Both the position numbers and the translations under genes were made by a program. A stretch of 64,000 nt of DNA, from the NCBI GenBank assembly GCA_965194535.1, contig OZ239145.1, positions 558,001 to 622,000 on the forward strand, given 5' to 3'. The stretch comes from Verrucolacustris abundans. GTDB taxonomy: Bacteria; Verrucomicrobiota; Verrucomicrobiia; Methylacidiphilales; Verrucolacustridaceae. Each line of letters starts with the position of its first letter. The first letter of the stretch is position 1. The notes under the pieces were generated by a model. It ran no database searches, was not told where the DNA came from, and saw nothing but the letters and a program-made list of their open reading frames with translations. Below, piece after piece: positions 17,241-26,216 of the stretch.

Positions 17241-18608
17241 ATGGCATTTCGGTTTCCATGTTTGCTAGGGCTGATCTTCTTAAGCGGGGCTTTTGCCCAA
17301 GAAGGTAGTGTTCCTGTCTTCCGCTTAGGCATCGATGTATTAGCAGATCGGGGTTTTCAGGATTTGAGGGGAAAGCGGGTAGGGTTGGTAACGAATCCAT
17401 CTGGAGTCGATGGGAAGGGAGTGCCGACTTGGCGAAGGTTTCGGGATGCTGCAGGCGTAAACTTAGTGGCTTTGTATGGGCCGGAACACGGAGTTTTTGG
17501 GAAAGTAGGTGCGGGAGATAAAGTTTCGGGTGAGAGGCATGGAGAGGATCAAAACCAAGACGGAAAAATTTCGAAGAATGAAGAGACGGGAATAAAGGTG
17601 TTTTCACTCTATGGGGATACGAGGAAACCCACTCCCAAGATGCTGGATGGTGTCGATGTGCTGGTTTACGACCTGCAGGATGTGGGGTGTAGGTCGTATA
17701 CGTATATCAGCACGTTGGGGTTGGTGATGGAGGCGGCTCACGAGAAGGGGGTCGAAGTGATGGTGCTGGATCGTCCTAATCCTCTAGGAAACTTTCGTGT
17801 GGAGGGTCCGCGTCCTCAGGGAGAGGGAGTCCTACCCTCCTTTATTGGGCAGTACGACATTCCTTACGTGTATGGATTAACGATCGGGGAGTTGGCCAAG
17901 TGGATCAACGAAGTGCATATGAGGAGACCGTGTCGTTTGAGCGTGATTCCGATGAAGGGTTGGACTCAGAAAATGACTTGGGAAGATACGGGGCTGAAGT
18001 GGGTGCCTACTTCCCCCAATATTCCGATCACTCGGTGTACGCGAGGGTACGTCGCAACTGGGTTCTTTGGGGAGTTGGGCGTTAGCAATGGAGCCAATCC
18101 AACGGGAGTACCCACGACGGGGTTGGATGGAACCGTGGTTCAGCCGTTTGATATCTTTGCCCTCGAGAATGTGGATGCGGAGGAACTTTGTCGGAAAATG
18201 ACAGAGTGGGGATTCAACGGGGTTAAGTTCACTCCGTTTCGCTTTAAGCCGCCAACAGGAAAGTATCGATCGGTTGTGATGGCGGGGGCACGAGTCGCAA
18301 TTGATCCGCAGGCTCCAGCTAATATTACGGCCATCAATATGGCGGGCCTGGAGTTTTTGAAAAAGCTTTTACCCAAAAAGAGATTTTTCTCGGATGCGGA
18401 GAATATGTTGATGTTTGATAAGCTGAATCGAGGCCGACAGACAAGGAAGGCAGTTGAGGGGGGAATGAGTGCAAGGCAGATTGTGGCCAGTTGGGATGCA
18501 GGTGTGGCTAAGTGGCGAGAGGAGAGAAAGCCGTACTTGCTGTATCCAGAGAGTCCATTACCGACACGCAAAGTCCCGAACTCTGGGCCAGCTAGGCTGA
18601 AGCCCTAA
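17241..18608 (+). CDS. namZ: NamZ-type exo-beta-N-acetylmuramidase (DUF1343 family), secreted
   Basis: The 455-residue protein starts with a signal peptide (hydrophobic LLGLIFLSGAFA, likely cut before QEG). It then shows the DUF1343/NamZ core: GKRVGLVTNPSGVD, YGPEHGVFG, VYDLQDVGCRSYTY, LDRPNPLG and the PTSPNIP segment. Characterised members remove terminal MurNAc from wall fragments, so this is probably a periplasmic wall-recycling enzyme, fitting its place after the dcw cluster. Residues 103-114 form a complete EF-hand-like calcium loop (DQNQDGKISKNE) inside the region where relatives have a short loop. Confidence 0.88.
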   Translation: MAFRFPCLLGLIFLSGAFAQEGSVPVFRLGIDVLADRGFQDLRGKRVGLVTNPSGVDGKGVPTWRRFRDAAGVNLVALYGPEHGVFGKVGAGDKVSGERHGEDQNQDGKISKNEETGIKVFSLYGDTRKPTPKMLDGVDVLVYDLQDVGCRSYTYISTLGLVMEAAHEKGVEVMVLDRPNPLGNFRVEGPRPQGEGVLPSFIGQYDIPYVYGLTIGELAKWINEVHMRRPCRLSVIPMKGWTQKMTWEDTGLKWVPTSPNIPITRCTRGYVATGFFGELGVSNGANPTGVPTTGLDGTVVQPFDIFALENVDAEELCRKMTEWGFNGVKFTPFRFKPPTGKYRSVVMAGARVAIDPQAPANITAINMAGLEFLKKLLPKKRFFSDAENMLMFDKLNRGRQTRKAVEGGMSARQIVASWDAGVAKWREERKPYLLYPESPLPTRKVPNSGPARLKP

Positions 18609-18627
18609 TGGGGTAAGATTGAGCGGT

Positions 18628-19323
18628 CTACTTAGGTAGGCCGACGGGCCAAGGAACTCGGCGACGTAAAAGCCAACCCACACCGATAAGGTCTTGGATG
18701 CCCACCCAGGCTCTGCCTGCGATGGTGTATTTGGATACTCCTGCCCGACGGGGGCGGTGGTGCACGGGGAGTTCCCCTAATCGGAGGCCAGCTGCGCCCA
18801 AAAGAGCGGGAAGGTATCGGTGCATTCCTTTGAAGGGAACAAGGAATCGGGAGTCTTCCCTGCGAATAATTTTGAGAGAGCAACCGGTGTCGTGTGCCCC
18901 GTCCATGAGAACAGCGCGTCGGATCGAATTTGCAATTTTGGATGCGATCTTTTTTTGCCAAGAATCCATGCGAGGAGTTCGGATTCCACAAGCAAAGTCC
19001 GCTTGATTGTTTTGAAGGAGTTGGAGAAGGGCGGGCAGATCGGCTGGGTTATTCTGACCATCTCCATCCATCATTGCTGCAAAGGGGCGTGTTGCGGCGA
19101 GAACACCGGCATAGAGGGCGGGGCCTTGGCCGAGATTCTTTGGAAAGTGGATGACGCGGATATCTTTTTCCTGATCGAGAAGGGTAGGGGTACGGTCTTT
19201 GCTTCCGTCGTCCACCGCGATGATTTCGACACCAGGCAGAGCAGACCGGGCTTCCGTAATGACTGCGGAGACGTTTTCCTCCTCGTTATAAAACGGGATG
19301 ATGAGGGAGAGCTGGGCGGACAT
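18628..19323 (-). CDS. Family 2 glycosyltransferase, polyprenyl-phosphate type
   Basis: The 231-residue protein has the GT-A fold signature SLIIPFYNEEENV, VDDGSKDRT and the MDGDGQNNP metal-binding DxD region. It resembles the dolichyl/undecaprenyl-phosphate sugar transferase branch (DPM1-like). It has no C-terminal membrane domain of its own, although SKYTIAGRAWVGIQDLIGVG could be amphipathic. The sugar and acceptor cannot be told. It lies three bases after the PAP2 phosphatase gene, so the two probably act on the same lipid carrier. It converges with the NamZ gene. Confidence 0.85.
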   Translation of the reverse strand: MSAQLSLIIPFYNEEENVSAVITEARSALPGVEIIAVDDGSKDRTPTLLDQEKDIRVIHFPKNLGQGPALYAGVLAATRPFAAMMDGDGQNNPADLPALLQLLQNNQADFACGIRTPRMDSWQKKIASKIANSIRRAVLMDGAHDTGCSLKIIRREDSRFLVPFKGMHRYLPALLGAAGLRLGELPVHHRPRRAGVSKYTIAGRAWVGIQDLIGVGWLLRRRVPWPVGLPK

Positions 19324-19326
19324 GAC

Positions 19327-19986
19327 TTATTTGGAATGGAGCAAAGAAGGGAGTCGGGCAAACAGTTTCGGAAACCATCTTTGGCCAACTTTTTTCCATA
19401 TGGAATTTGCGATCTGGGCAATCACCCAAGTGTAGAGCATGGAAAGGGGGATGGAGGCGAGAACGTCGGTTGGGTAGTGGTCGCCCGTGTAGATACGACC
19501 TAAGCCAGCTAGGGCTACGAAGTACCAGGGCCAACGGAGGGCGGGTCCCCAGACTAGGCGAGCCGACATGGCGGCGGCGGTAGCATTGGCCACATGGGAG
19601 GAGGGAAAGGAGCGTCCGTGAGGAATGTCCTGTTCGGGTATTCCGGAAATGCGGACGGCGGGTTTCCAGCGCTGTTCGCCCGAGCCTGGGCTGACCTCAC
19701 GTACTCCCTCGACCGACTGGTAGGGGCGTGGTCGATCGAAAAGGTGTTTGAGTGGGTTGGTGATCAAGGGATCGCCGATTGCGACTGAGAGGAGGGTAAG
19801 AGCGACCCAGGCTTTCGTCCGATCCTTGCCCCTGACGAGAAAGTAGAGAGCCAGTAGAAGAAGAACAGGAGTCCAGAACCGACCATCGGCCACAATATTG
19901 AAGAACTGATCCAAAATAGGGTAGTTCAGGCCTCGGTTGATCCAGCGGAAAACCCTGAGGTCCAACGAATAAACTTGGGAGATCAA
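19327..19986 (-). CDS. PAP2-family membrane phosphatase
   Basis: This 219-residue membrane protein has about five hydrophobic segments and the three motifs of acid phosphatase/PAP2 enzymes: K-x6-RP (KHLFDRPRP), PSSH, and R-x5-H-x3-D (RIYTGDHYPTD). Such enzymes remove phosphates from lipid phosphates, for example undecaprenyl pyrophosphate. The pairing with a polyprenyl-phosphate glycosyltransferase suggests lipid-carrier recycling. The longest frame starts at a TTG (19986) next to GGAGG, and no ATG is available upstream of the first helix, so the exact start is uncertain. Confidence 0.86.
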   Translation of the reverse strand: MISQVYSLDLRVFRWINRGLNYPILDQFFNIVADGRFWTPVLLLLALYFLVRGKDRTKAWVALTLLSVAIGDPLITNPLKHLFDRPRPYQSVEGVREVSPGSGEQRWKPAVRISGIPEQDIPHGRSFPSSHVANATAAAMSARLVWGPALRWPWYFVALAGLGRIYTGDHYPTDVLASIPLSMLYTWVIAQIANSIWKKVGQRWFPKLFARLPSLLHSK

Positions 19987-20010
19987 GCCTCCGAGGATAA
20001 ATTACTCAAA

Positions 20011-20754
20011 ATGGTACGACAAGTCGCATACATCGGGCTTTTACTGGGGTGCACGCATCTTTGTTGGGCTCAAGAAAGAAAGACGCCTTCTACATCAGCA
20101 TCGCAAGATCAGGATGAAGTCACACCGACTCCAAGGCAGATGCAAAACTTCCTATGGAGAACGTTGGTAATGAAGGACTTAAAGCTTAAGGGTCAGGTTC
20201 AGTCTGGGGAGAAAAAGATACCTATTATTGTTCGTACCAAGGATCGCCTTTTGCAGTTTGAATTTCAGGATCGACCCTTGCAGATCCGTGTTCGATTTGC
20301 GCCTGAGGGTAGTTTGATTCAGCGACGAAAGAAGTCGGACGGTGAATGGCAAGTGGTGACGGGTGCGGAAAAGACCCAATCGGTGGCGGGTACGGATCTG
20401 GCATACGAGGATTTAGGAATCGACTTTTTACGTTGGCCCGACCCCCAGCCCAAAGGAGAAGATTCGGTGATGATGCTGGATTGCTGGGTTTATGAAGTGA
20501 ATCCTCCCGTGGAAAGTAACTATGCGAAAGTCAGATACTGGATCAGCAAGGGATATAAAACGATGATTCGGGCGGATGGGTTGAATGCCAAGGGGCAACC
20601 GATCAAGCGCTTTACCTTCAACAGCGTGATTGAGGCGGAAGACACGGTGGTGATTGGTGAGATGAAGGTGGCGAAGTTAACTCCCGGGACCGATTTATCG
20701 GTCACGAGAACCTATGTACAGGTGGATACTGTGGAAAAAGGATCTGGCTTATAA
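20011..20754 (+). CDS. Secreted outer-membrane lipoprotein-sorting (LolA-like) protein
   Basis: The 247 residues start with a short signal peptide (AYIGLLLGCTHLCWAQ, likely cut after AQ). The mature part has the features of the LolA-like lipoprotein-sorting family, with DLAYEDLGIDFLRWPDP, a CWVYEV strand, and a RADGLNAKGQPIKRF strand pair. These proteins fold as an open beta-barrel that binds acyl chains in the periplasm. I chose ATG 20011 because it starts the hydrophobic segment cleanly; a TTG at 19975 would add 12 residues. It starts 24 bases from the divergent PAP2 gene and leads a set with the PHP and rhomboid genes. Confidence 0.72.
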   Translation: MVRQVAYIGLLLGCTHLCWAQERKTPSTSASQDQDEVTPTPRQMQNFLWRTLVMKDLKLKGQVQSGEKKIPIIVRTKDRLLQFEFQDRPLQIRVRFAPEGSLIQRRKKSDGEWQVVTGAEKTQSVAGTDLAYEDLGIDFLRWPDPQPKGEDSVMMLDCWVYEVNPPVESNYAKVRYWISKGYKTMIRADGLNAKGQPIKRFTFNSVIEAEDTVVIGEMKVAKLTPGTDLSVTRTYVQVDTVEKGSGL

Positions 20755-20758
20755 AGTG

Positions 20759-21472
20759 ATGAAAGTTCGAATCGACCTACACTGTCACTCCCGATTTTCT
20801 TCCGATGGGGTGAGTGAGCCTGAGGAGATGGTTCAGGCGGCCAAAGACCGTGGATTACACGGGTTTGCCATCACCGACCATAATACGAGTGCCTGTGTTG
20901 ACTATTTTTTGTCGACGGGATTGATGAGGGAGGATGGAAAGCCTGTGGATGGATTCCTTATTTTGCCGGGACAGGAGATTACGACATCGGCAGGGCATCT
21001 GCTGGCTCTTGGGGTGCGACTGCCTGATCTGAAGGGGATTTCCCCTGCTGAAGCTATGAAGTTAATTCAGAGTGCGGGTGGATTGGCAGTTCCTCCGCAC
21101 CCGTACGATAATTTCCGTGCGGGAATTCGTGAGTCGATCCTGCAAGATTTACCCTTGGAGGCGATTGAGGTGTTTAATGCCGCGGTCACATTCAAAAGAG
21201 CAAATCAGCGATCTTTTGATTACGCCGTCGAACGCAAGTTGGCGATGACAGCGGGAAGTGATGCGCATCATGTGGAGGCAATCGGCACCGCCTGTACGGT
21301 TTTGGAACTGGATGATTTCACCGTGGCTGGAACTTTAGCGGCAATTCGTAAGGGGGCGTCGGGTTTAGAACAGAGGTACATGAGTAAAACACAGGCTTTG
21401 AAGAAGACTTGGAGTAACGTGTTTCGACTGGGGAGAAAAAAGAAACGACACTCTCCTCGAGCTGCCTCGTGA
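20759..21472 (+). CDS. PHP-domain metal-dependent phosphoesterase
   Basis: The PHP fold is shown by the starting DLHCHSRFSSDG, by FAITDHNTSA, by the HP in VPPHPYDNF and by the AGSDAHHVEAIG metal ligands. Family members hydrolyse phosphoesters, such as nucleoside bisphosphates or histidinol phosphate; this 237-residue protein fits the TrpH/YciV-like group, but its substrate is not visible. The C-terminus is very basic. I chose ATG 20759, just after the previous stop. The stop overlaps the rhomboid GTG (GTGA). Confidence 0.85.
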   Translation: MKVRIDLHCHSRFSSDGVSEPEEMVQAAKDRGLHGFAITDHNTSACVDYFLSTGLMREDGKPVDGFLILPGQEITTSAGHLLALGVRLPDLKGISPAEAMKLIQSAGGLAVPPHPYDNFRAGIRESILQDLPLEAIEVFNAAVTFKRANQRSFDYAVERKLAMTAGSDAHHVEAIGTACTVLELDDFTVAGTLAAIRKGASGLEQRYMSKTQALKKTWSNVFRLGRKKKRHSPRAAS

Positions 21473-22305
21473 AACACCCCGCTCCCGTCACGAGGGCGAT
21501 TATCTTTGGAAATGTCGGTGTGGCAGTGGTGGATGTCCTTTTCACAATCAATAATCAAGGGCAGGATTCATGGGTTCGTCACATGCTGTCTCTTTCTCCT
21601 GCGAACCTTCTGGATGGGGCATGGTGGGAGGTTTTTACCTATATGTGGCTTCATGCGCCTCCTGTGGGGTTCTGGGTTACGCATATTCTTTTTAATATGC
21701 TGACGCTTTCGATTTTTGGGAAACCAGTCGAGGCAAGGGTTGGATCTGCCCGATTCTTGGCCCTGTACTTGATTGGTGGATTGGCGGCGGCAGGGGCCTT
21801 CCTAGGGCAGGAGTGGTGGAGTGCGGGTCAAAGTCTGATCGCCCTTCACAATCAAACCCAGGAGATCGTGGGAGCTAGCGGAGCCGTCCTGGCGGTGGTC
21901 GCTGCCTTTGCCGTCTATTTTCCTGATGCTCGTCTCTTTATTTTCCCATTTCCTTTTCCAGTCAAAGCGAGTCGGGCTGTGCGAGTATTTATTCTCCTAA
22001 GTCTGGCTATGATGTTTATCCCAGCGTTATCTTTTATTGGGCATAGTGCACACATCGGAGGCCTGCTAGCTGGATTCTTTTTGGCACGAGCCTGGAGGAG
22101 TCGATCCCCTCAGCCACCTGTCTTAAGTCCAATGATTCAAAAGAGAGTGGAGGAGATGTCGGCTACGGTGGAGGTGACGGCGATGTCGGAGTCGGAATAT
22201 CTACGGGAGGTGAGGCAGCTTCTGGGTGAGTTAGGGAAAGGGAACTGGCGACCTTTGACTCCGCGCGAACGGGCGCTCTTACGACGGGCACATCTTCTGG
22301 TGTAG
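21469..22305 (+). CDS. Rhomboid-family intramembrane serine protease
   Basis: This 278-residue polytopic membrane protein has six or more helices. The catalytic serine motif GASGAV and the paired histidine in GHSAHIGGLLAG are those of rhomboid proteases, which cut substrates within the membrane. The WWEVFTYMWLH and ILFNMLTLSIFG segments match the usual L1 loop and second helix. A soluble tail of about 70 residues follows. The GTG start overlaps the PHP gene stop. The substrate is unknown. Confidence 0.9.
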   Translation: MKHPAPVTRAIIFGNVGVAVVDVLFTINNQGQDSWVRHMLSLSPANLLDGAWWEVFTYMWLHAPPVGFWVTHILFNMLTLSIFGKPVEARVGSARFLALYLIGGLAAAGAFLGQEWWSAGQSLIALHNQTQEIVGASGAVLAVVAAFAVYFPDARLFIFPFPFPVKASRAVRVFILLSLAMMFIPALSFIGHSAHIGGLLAGFFLARAWRSRSPQPPVLSPMIQKRVEEMSATVEVTAMSESEYLREVRQLLGELGKGNWRPLTPRERALLRRAHLLV

Positions 22306-22321
22306 ATGGATCATTTTCTCG

Positions 22322-24910
22322 ATGAACGAGTCTCTCTCTCCAGCCCAAGCTCGTGTGGCTTGGGAAAAGTTCCTCGAATTTTCATCCGGAAGCGCCGAGC
22401 TGGTTCAGAGTAGTGAAATTCTAGCGGAATGGGCCAAGAGTCCTGAGTTGAACTTGAAGGAGGGCTCGAAGGCAAAGTACCGAATCGAGTGGAAGGAGAG
22501 GGAGAGCGTAGCGAACTCGGCTTCGCAACGACTACGGATGCTTCGGGATTGGCAACGTGCGGAGTTGGTCAGACTGGCCTGGAGGAACTTTGCTCTTCCA
22601 ATCTCGGCGGAGACAGCGGGGCGTAGTTGGACGGAGTTGGCGGAGTTTACCTTGGAGACCGAGCTAAAGTTGGCTCAAGAAAAAGTTCCTGAAATGGATC
22701 GGGGGAAGTCAGAAGGGTTTACCCTTTTGGCCTTGGGAAAATTGGGGGCGGGGGATCTTAACTTTTACTCTGACCTTGATCTTATTTTCTTTCACGGAGA
22801 GAGGGATGATGAGGGGGCCGTAACTCGTCTGGCTCGATCTGTGGTCGGAGACTTGGATGCACCAGGAGGGGAGAGGATATATCGGGTGGATCTGAGGCTT
22901 CGGCCTGAGGGGGATCTCGGAGCACTGGTTCCAGTGCGGTCTGCTTTGGAGGATTATTATGAGGCGTATGGGGAGGTATGGGAGCGGTGTGCATGGATCC
23001 GAGGTCGAAGGGTGGGGGGTAGCGAGGAGGAGGCGTATGAGTTTTTTCAAACTCTCCAATCCTTCATTTATCCAAGAGGAATAAGCCCATCTGCCTTGGG
23101 AGAGCTTTTTCAGCAAAAAGGTCGGGCGGAGGAGGAGTTGATTGCGGACGCAGATCGAGATCGGGAGATGAAACGCGGGCGGGGTGGTTTGCGAGAGGTG
23201 GAGTTTCCCGTTCTTGGGCTGCAGTTGCTTCACGGAGCGAGGCAACCCACGCTTCAAACGTACGATCTTCGAAAAGCGATAAGGAACCTTGAGATTTTGC
23301 GAATCCTGAGTCCCGAGGAGTCTGAGACTCTACGAGGCGGATACGATTTTTGGCGCAGGTTGGAAGATTTTCTTCAAATGCGTCAGATCCGTCAGACCCA
23401 TCTTTTGCCTGACACGGCTGAAGAGATGGATCGGTTGGCACGTGCGATGGGCAAGGGGACGGGAGGGGATTTAGAAAAGGAGGTGGAGGGGTGGCGTCTT
23501 CGCGTTCGGAAAGTCTACGATTCGATCTTCGGCGAGCTTCAGCCCCAAAGGATTTCAGGATTTGATGGGTTGAGTCAGGTGAAGTGGGAGGATGCCAAAG
23601 CTGCACAGTTGGCGTGGAAAACATTGGAGCCAAACGAGGGAGTTCATGTGACGGCGCGGACAAAGGAAAACTTCGAGCGTTGGCAACCCTTGTTAGTCGC
23701 TGAACTTGCGAAGTGCGCCCGACCTGATTTGGCCTTGGCGGGGCTTTCACGTTTTGTGGGTGTGTACGGAGCCAGATCCCTTTTGTACGAGAGTCTGTGT
23801 GCCAGTCCTAAGGCGTTGAGATTACTTGTGAAGTTTTTTGAAAGCAGCGAAAGCATGGGGGCGAGCTTGTCCGCAAGACCCGAGTTGTTTGAGTCGGTTG
23901 CGCAGGCGGAGTTGGATACCGCTCGAACGACCGAATTCCACCGGAAAGCGCTTGTCTTGCCTCAAGAGGAGGAAGAGGCGATGGATTCGGCACGGGTTTA
24001 TGTGCAGGGGGAGCAGCTACGGATCGCTTTAAGAAGTTTGCTGGGCTTAGGGAAAATTGAGGTGTTTCAGGCTGAGGTAACGGCGTTGGCTGAGATCTGT
24101 TTGGAGTGGGCCTGGAGGTATGCGGGTAAACCGAAGTGGGCATGGATTGGGTTGGGAAAGCTAGGGGGATCTGCTTTGAGTTTTGGTTCAGATTTGGATC
24201 TCCTCGTTGTGGGGGAAGGGGAAAAAGAGGTGCAGAGAGCCGTCCAATTTTTAACGGAGGAGAGGGCTTCGGGTTCCCTATTTAAAGTCGATTTCCGTTT
24301 GCGCCCTTATGCTGAGGGTGCATTGGCGGTACCTGTAAAAATGTACGCGCAGTACTATTCGAAGGAGGCGCAGGGTTGGGAGTTACAGGCCCTGTGTCGT
24401 GCACGTGTTGTGGGGGGTGAGATGGAATTTGGGAGCCAGTTCTGGCCCAGTGTGGAGAAAAGTTGGGTGGCTTGGGGCAAGAAAAGTAAGCTTTTTTCGG
24501 AAATCAGGGAAATGCGTGAGCGAATCGCAACCGAGAGGGTAATCAAGGGGGAGGAGGATCTTCACTATAAGACGAGGCGGGGTGGCTTGATGGATGTGGA
24601 ATTTGCAGCTCAGGCGTGGCAGATGAGGCACGGGGTGAGGGAGTGCCGGACCGATGAGATTTTGCGAGCGATGGCGAAAGAGTTTCCAGAGGCATCGGCG
24701 GTATTGAGCGAGGGTTTGGAATTTTGGACAAAGGTGGAGTGGTGGGTGCGCTTGAGCGAAGGTCGCGGGGGGAGTTGTCTGCCTCAAGCTGGACGGAACT
24801 TGGAGTGGCTTGCCCAAGTCATGGGAGAGCTGGATGGGAAGTCTTTCATGGAAAAGGTGAGAAAAGTGTACGCACGGGTACGAGAGGCGTATGAAATTGT
24901 GTTAAGATAG
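22322..24910 (+). CDS. glnE: GlnE, glutamine synthetase adenylyltransferase/adenylyl-removing enzyme
   Basis: GlnE switches glutamine synthetase off by adding AMP to a tyrosine and on again by removing it. The 862-residue protein has both nucleotidyltransferase halves: GKLGAGDLNFYSDLDL near residue 140 and GKLGGSALSFGSDLDL near residue 615, each with the D-x-D metal pair. Each is followed by a helical domain with the R-G-G-L-x-x-V/M-E-F motif. It is somewhat shorter than the 946 residues of E. coli GlnE, mainly at the N-terminus. Neither a PII nor a glnA gene is in the window. Confidence 0.92.
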   Translation: MNESLSPAQARVAWEKFLEFSSGSAELVQSSEILAEWAKSPELNLKEGSKAKYRIEWKERESVANSASQRLRMLRDWQRAELVRLAWRNFALPISAETAGRSWTELAEFTLETELKLAQEKVPEMDRGKSEGFTLLALGKLGAGDLNFYSDLDLIFFHGERDDEGAVTRLARSVVGDLDAPGGERIYRVDLRLRPEGDLGALVPVRSALEDYYEAYGEVWERCAWIRGRRVGGSEEEAYEFFQTLQSFIYPRGISPSALGELFQQKGRAEEELIADADRDREMKRGRGGLREVEFPVLGLQLLHGARQPTLQTYDLRKAIRNLEILRILSPEESETLRGGYDFWRRLEDFLQMRQIRQTHLLPDTAEEMDRLARAMGKGTGGDLEKEVEGWRLRVRKVYDSIFGELQPQRISGFDGLSQVKWEDAKAAQLAWKTLEPNEGVHVTARTKENFERWQPLLVAELAKCARPDLALAGLSRFVGVYGARSLLYESLCASPKALRLLVKFFESSESMGASLSARPELFESVAQAELDTARTTEFHRKALVLPQEEEEAMDSARVYVQGEQLRIALRSLLGLGKIEVFQAEVTALAEICLEWAWRYAGKPKWAWIGLGKLGGSALSFGSDLDLLVVGEGEKEVQRAVQFLTEERASGSLFKVDFRLRPYAEGALAVPVKMYAQYYSKEAQGWELQALCRARVVGGEMEFGSQFWPSVEKSWVAWGKKSKLFSEIREMRERIATERVIKGEEDLHYKTRRGGLMDVEFAAQAWQMRHGVRECRTDEILRAMAKEFPEASAVLSEGLEFWTKVEWWVRLSEGRGGSCLPQAGRNLEWLAQVMGELDGKSFMEKVRKVYARVREAYEIVLR

Positions 24911-24971
24911 TTCATTAGTCGCTCGACGATTTGGTCGGGGGACGGCATACTCCAATCTTTCAAACACCCTT

Positions 24972-26207
24972 ATGGCCAAAGAGATCACAATGCCCGCTTT
25001 GAGTCCCTCGATGACCGAGGGCGTATTGGCTAAGTGGCATAAAAAGGTGGGGGACACGATCAAGCCCGGCGAAGTGATCGCCGAGGTTGAGACAGACAAG
25101 GCCACGATGGATCTCGAGGCGTACGACAAGGGTACTATTTTACAGATTTCCGCTCCTGAGGGTTCCAAAGTAGCAATCAACGGACGGATCGCCATCGTCG
25201 GAGAGCCCGGGGAAAAGGTGGATTCGTTCAGCGCCCCGGCTCCAGTGGCCTCTGCCGCCCCAGCCAGTAAGACTGTGACGAGCAGTACTCCAGCTCCCGC
25301 AGTCGCAGCGGCTCCTGCCTTGGCACCTGTGAACATGGGTCGGGTGAAGATTTCGCCTTTGGCCAAGAAGGTGGCTGCAGAGAAGGGGGTGGATGTGACC
25401 CGGGTGGCGGGCACAGGTCCAGGAGGAAGAATTGTTCGTCGGGATGTGGAAGGGGCCGGCAGTGGTGCGGGGCGTGTTTCCGTTGGAATTTTTGGTGGAA
25501 AGCCGATCGCGCAAGATGGGGTTCGTCCGGTTTCGCAGATGCGGGCGGCGATCGCCCGTCGTTTGGTCGAGAGCAAGACCACCGCTCCCCATTTTTATGT
25601 CGAACGGGAGGTGGATGCATCTCCGCTTGCCAAATTACGGGCTTCGGCGAATGCCGCTCTCGAAATGGCGGGTGAGAAGTTGAAGCTGAGCGTGAATGAT
25701 TTTGTTTTGAAGGCGGCGGTGGAGGCACTTCGGAGAGTTCCGGGGGTTAACTCGTCGTGGGAGGGGTCTTCCATCCGGCAACATGGGGCAGTGCATCTGG
25801 CCTTTGCGGTGGCTTTGCCTGATGGGTTGATCACGCCGGTGATCCGTAATGCTCATGCGAAGGATTTTCGGACGATTGCGCGGGAGGCCAAGGATCTCGG
25901 AGCGAAGGCAAAGGCCGGAAAGTTGCAGCCTGAGGAGTACACGGGCGGAACCTTTACCGTGAGTAACCTCGGGATGATTGGAGTGGAGAGATTCTCGGCA
26001 ATTTTGAATCCTCCCCAGGCAGCGATTTTGGCAGTGGGGGCAACAGTCAAAAAACCGGTGGTGGCATCGAATGGGGCGATTGTTCCGGGCGAAAGAATGA
26101 GTCTGACCGTTTCGGCCGATCACCGGGTGGTGGATGGCCTGATGGCGGGGGAGTTTCTCAAAGCGCTGGTGGAAGTGTTGGAGAGTCCCGGCGTTCTTTT
26201 GATGTAA
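24972..26207 (+). CDS. pdhC: Dihydrolipoamide acetyltransferase (E2) of pyruvate dehydrogenase
   Basis: The 411 residues contain one lipoyl domain with the lipoyl-lysine in VETDKATMD (Lys43), an Ala/Pro linker, a peripheral-subunit-binding domain (VKISPLAKKVAAEKGVD onward), and a catalytic acyltransferase domain ending in HRVVDGLMAGEFL. The core transfers acetyl groups from E1 to CoA. The lipoyl-domain wording MPALSPSMTEG is typical of pyruvate rather than 2-oxoglutarate complexes. E1 genes are not adjacent, so they must lie elsewhere. This gene and lpd use more C- and G-ending codons than their neighbours, as expected for strong expression. Confidence 0.92.
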   Translation: MAKEITMPALSPSMTEGVLAKWHKKVGDTIKPGEVIAEVETDKATMDLEAYDKGTILQISAPEGSKVAINGRIAIVGEPGEKVDSFSAPAPVASAAPASKTVTSSTPAPAVAAAPALAPVNMGRVKISPLAKKVAAEKGVDVTRVAGTGPGGRIVRRDVEGAGSGAGRVSVGIFGGKPIAQDGVRPVSQMRAAIARRLVESKTTAPHFYVEREVDASPLAKLRASANAALEMAGEKLKLSVNDFVLKAAVEALRRVPGVNSSWEGSSIRQHGAVHLAFAVALPDGLITPVIRNAHAKDFRTIAREAKDLGAKAKAGKLQPEEYTGGTFTVSNLGMIGVERFSAILNPPQAAILAVGATVKKPVVASNGAIVPGERMSLTVSADHRVVDGLMAGEFLKALVEVLESPGVLLM

Positions 26208-26216
26208 GGGGAATTT

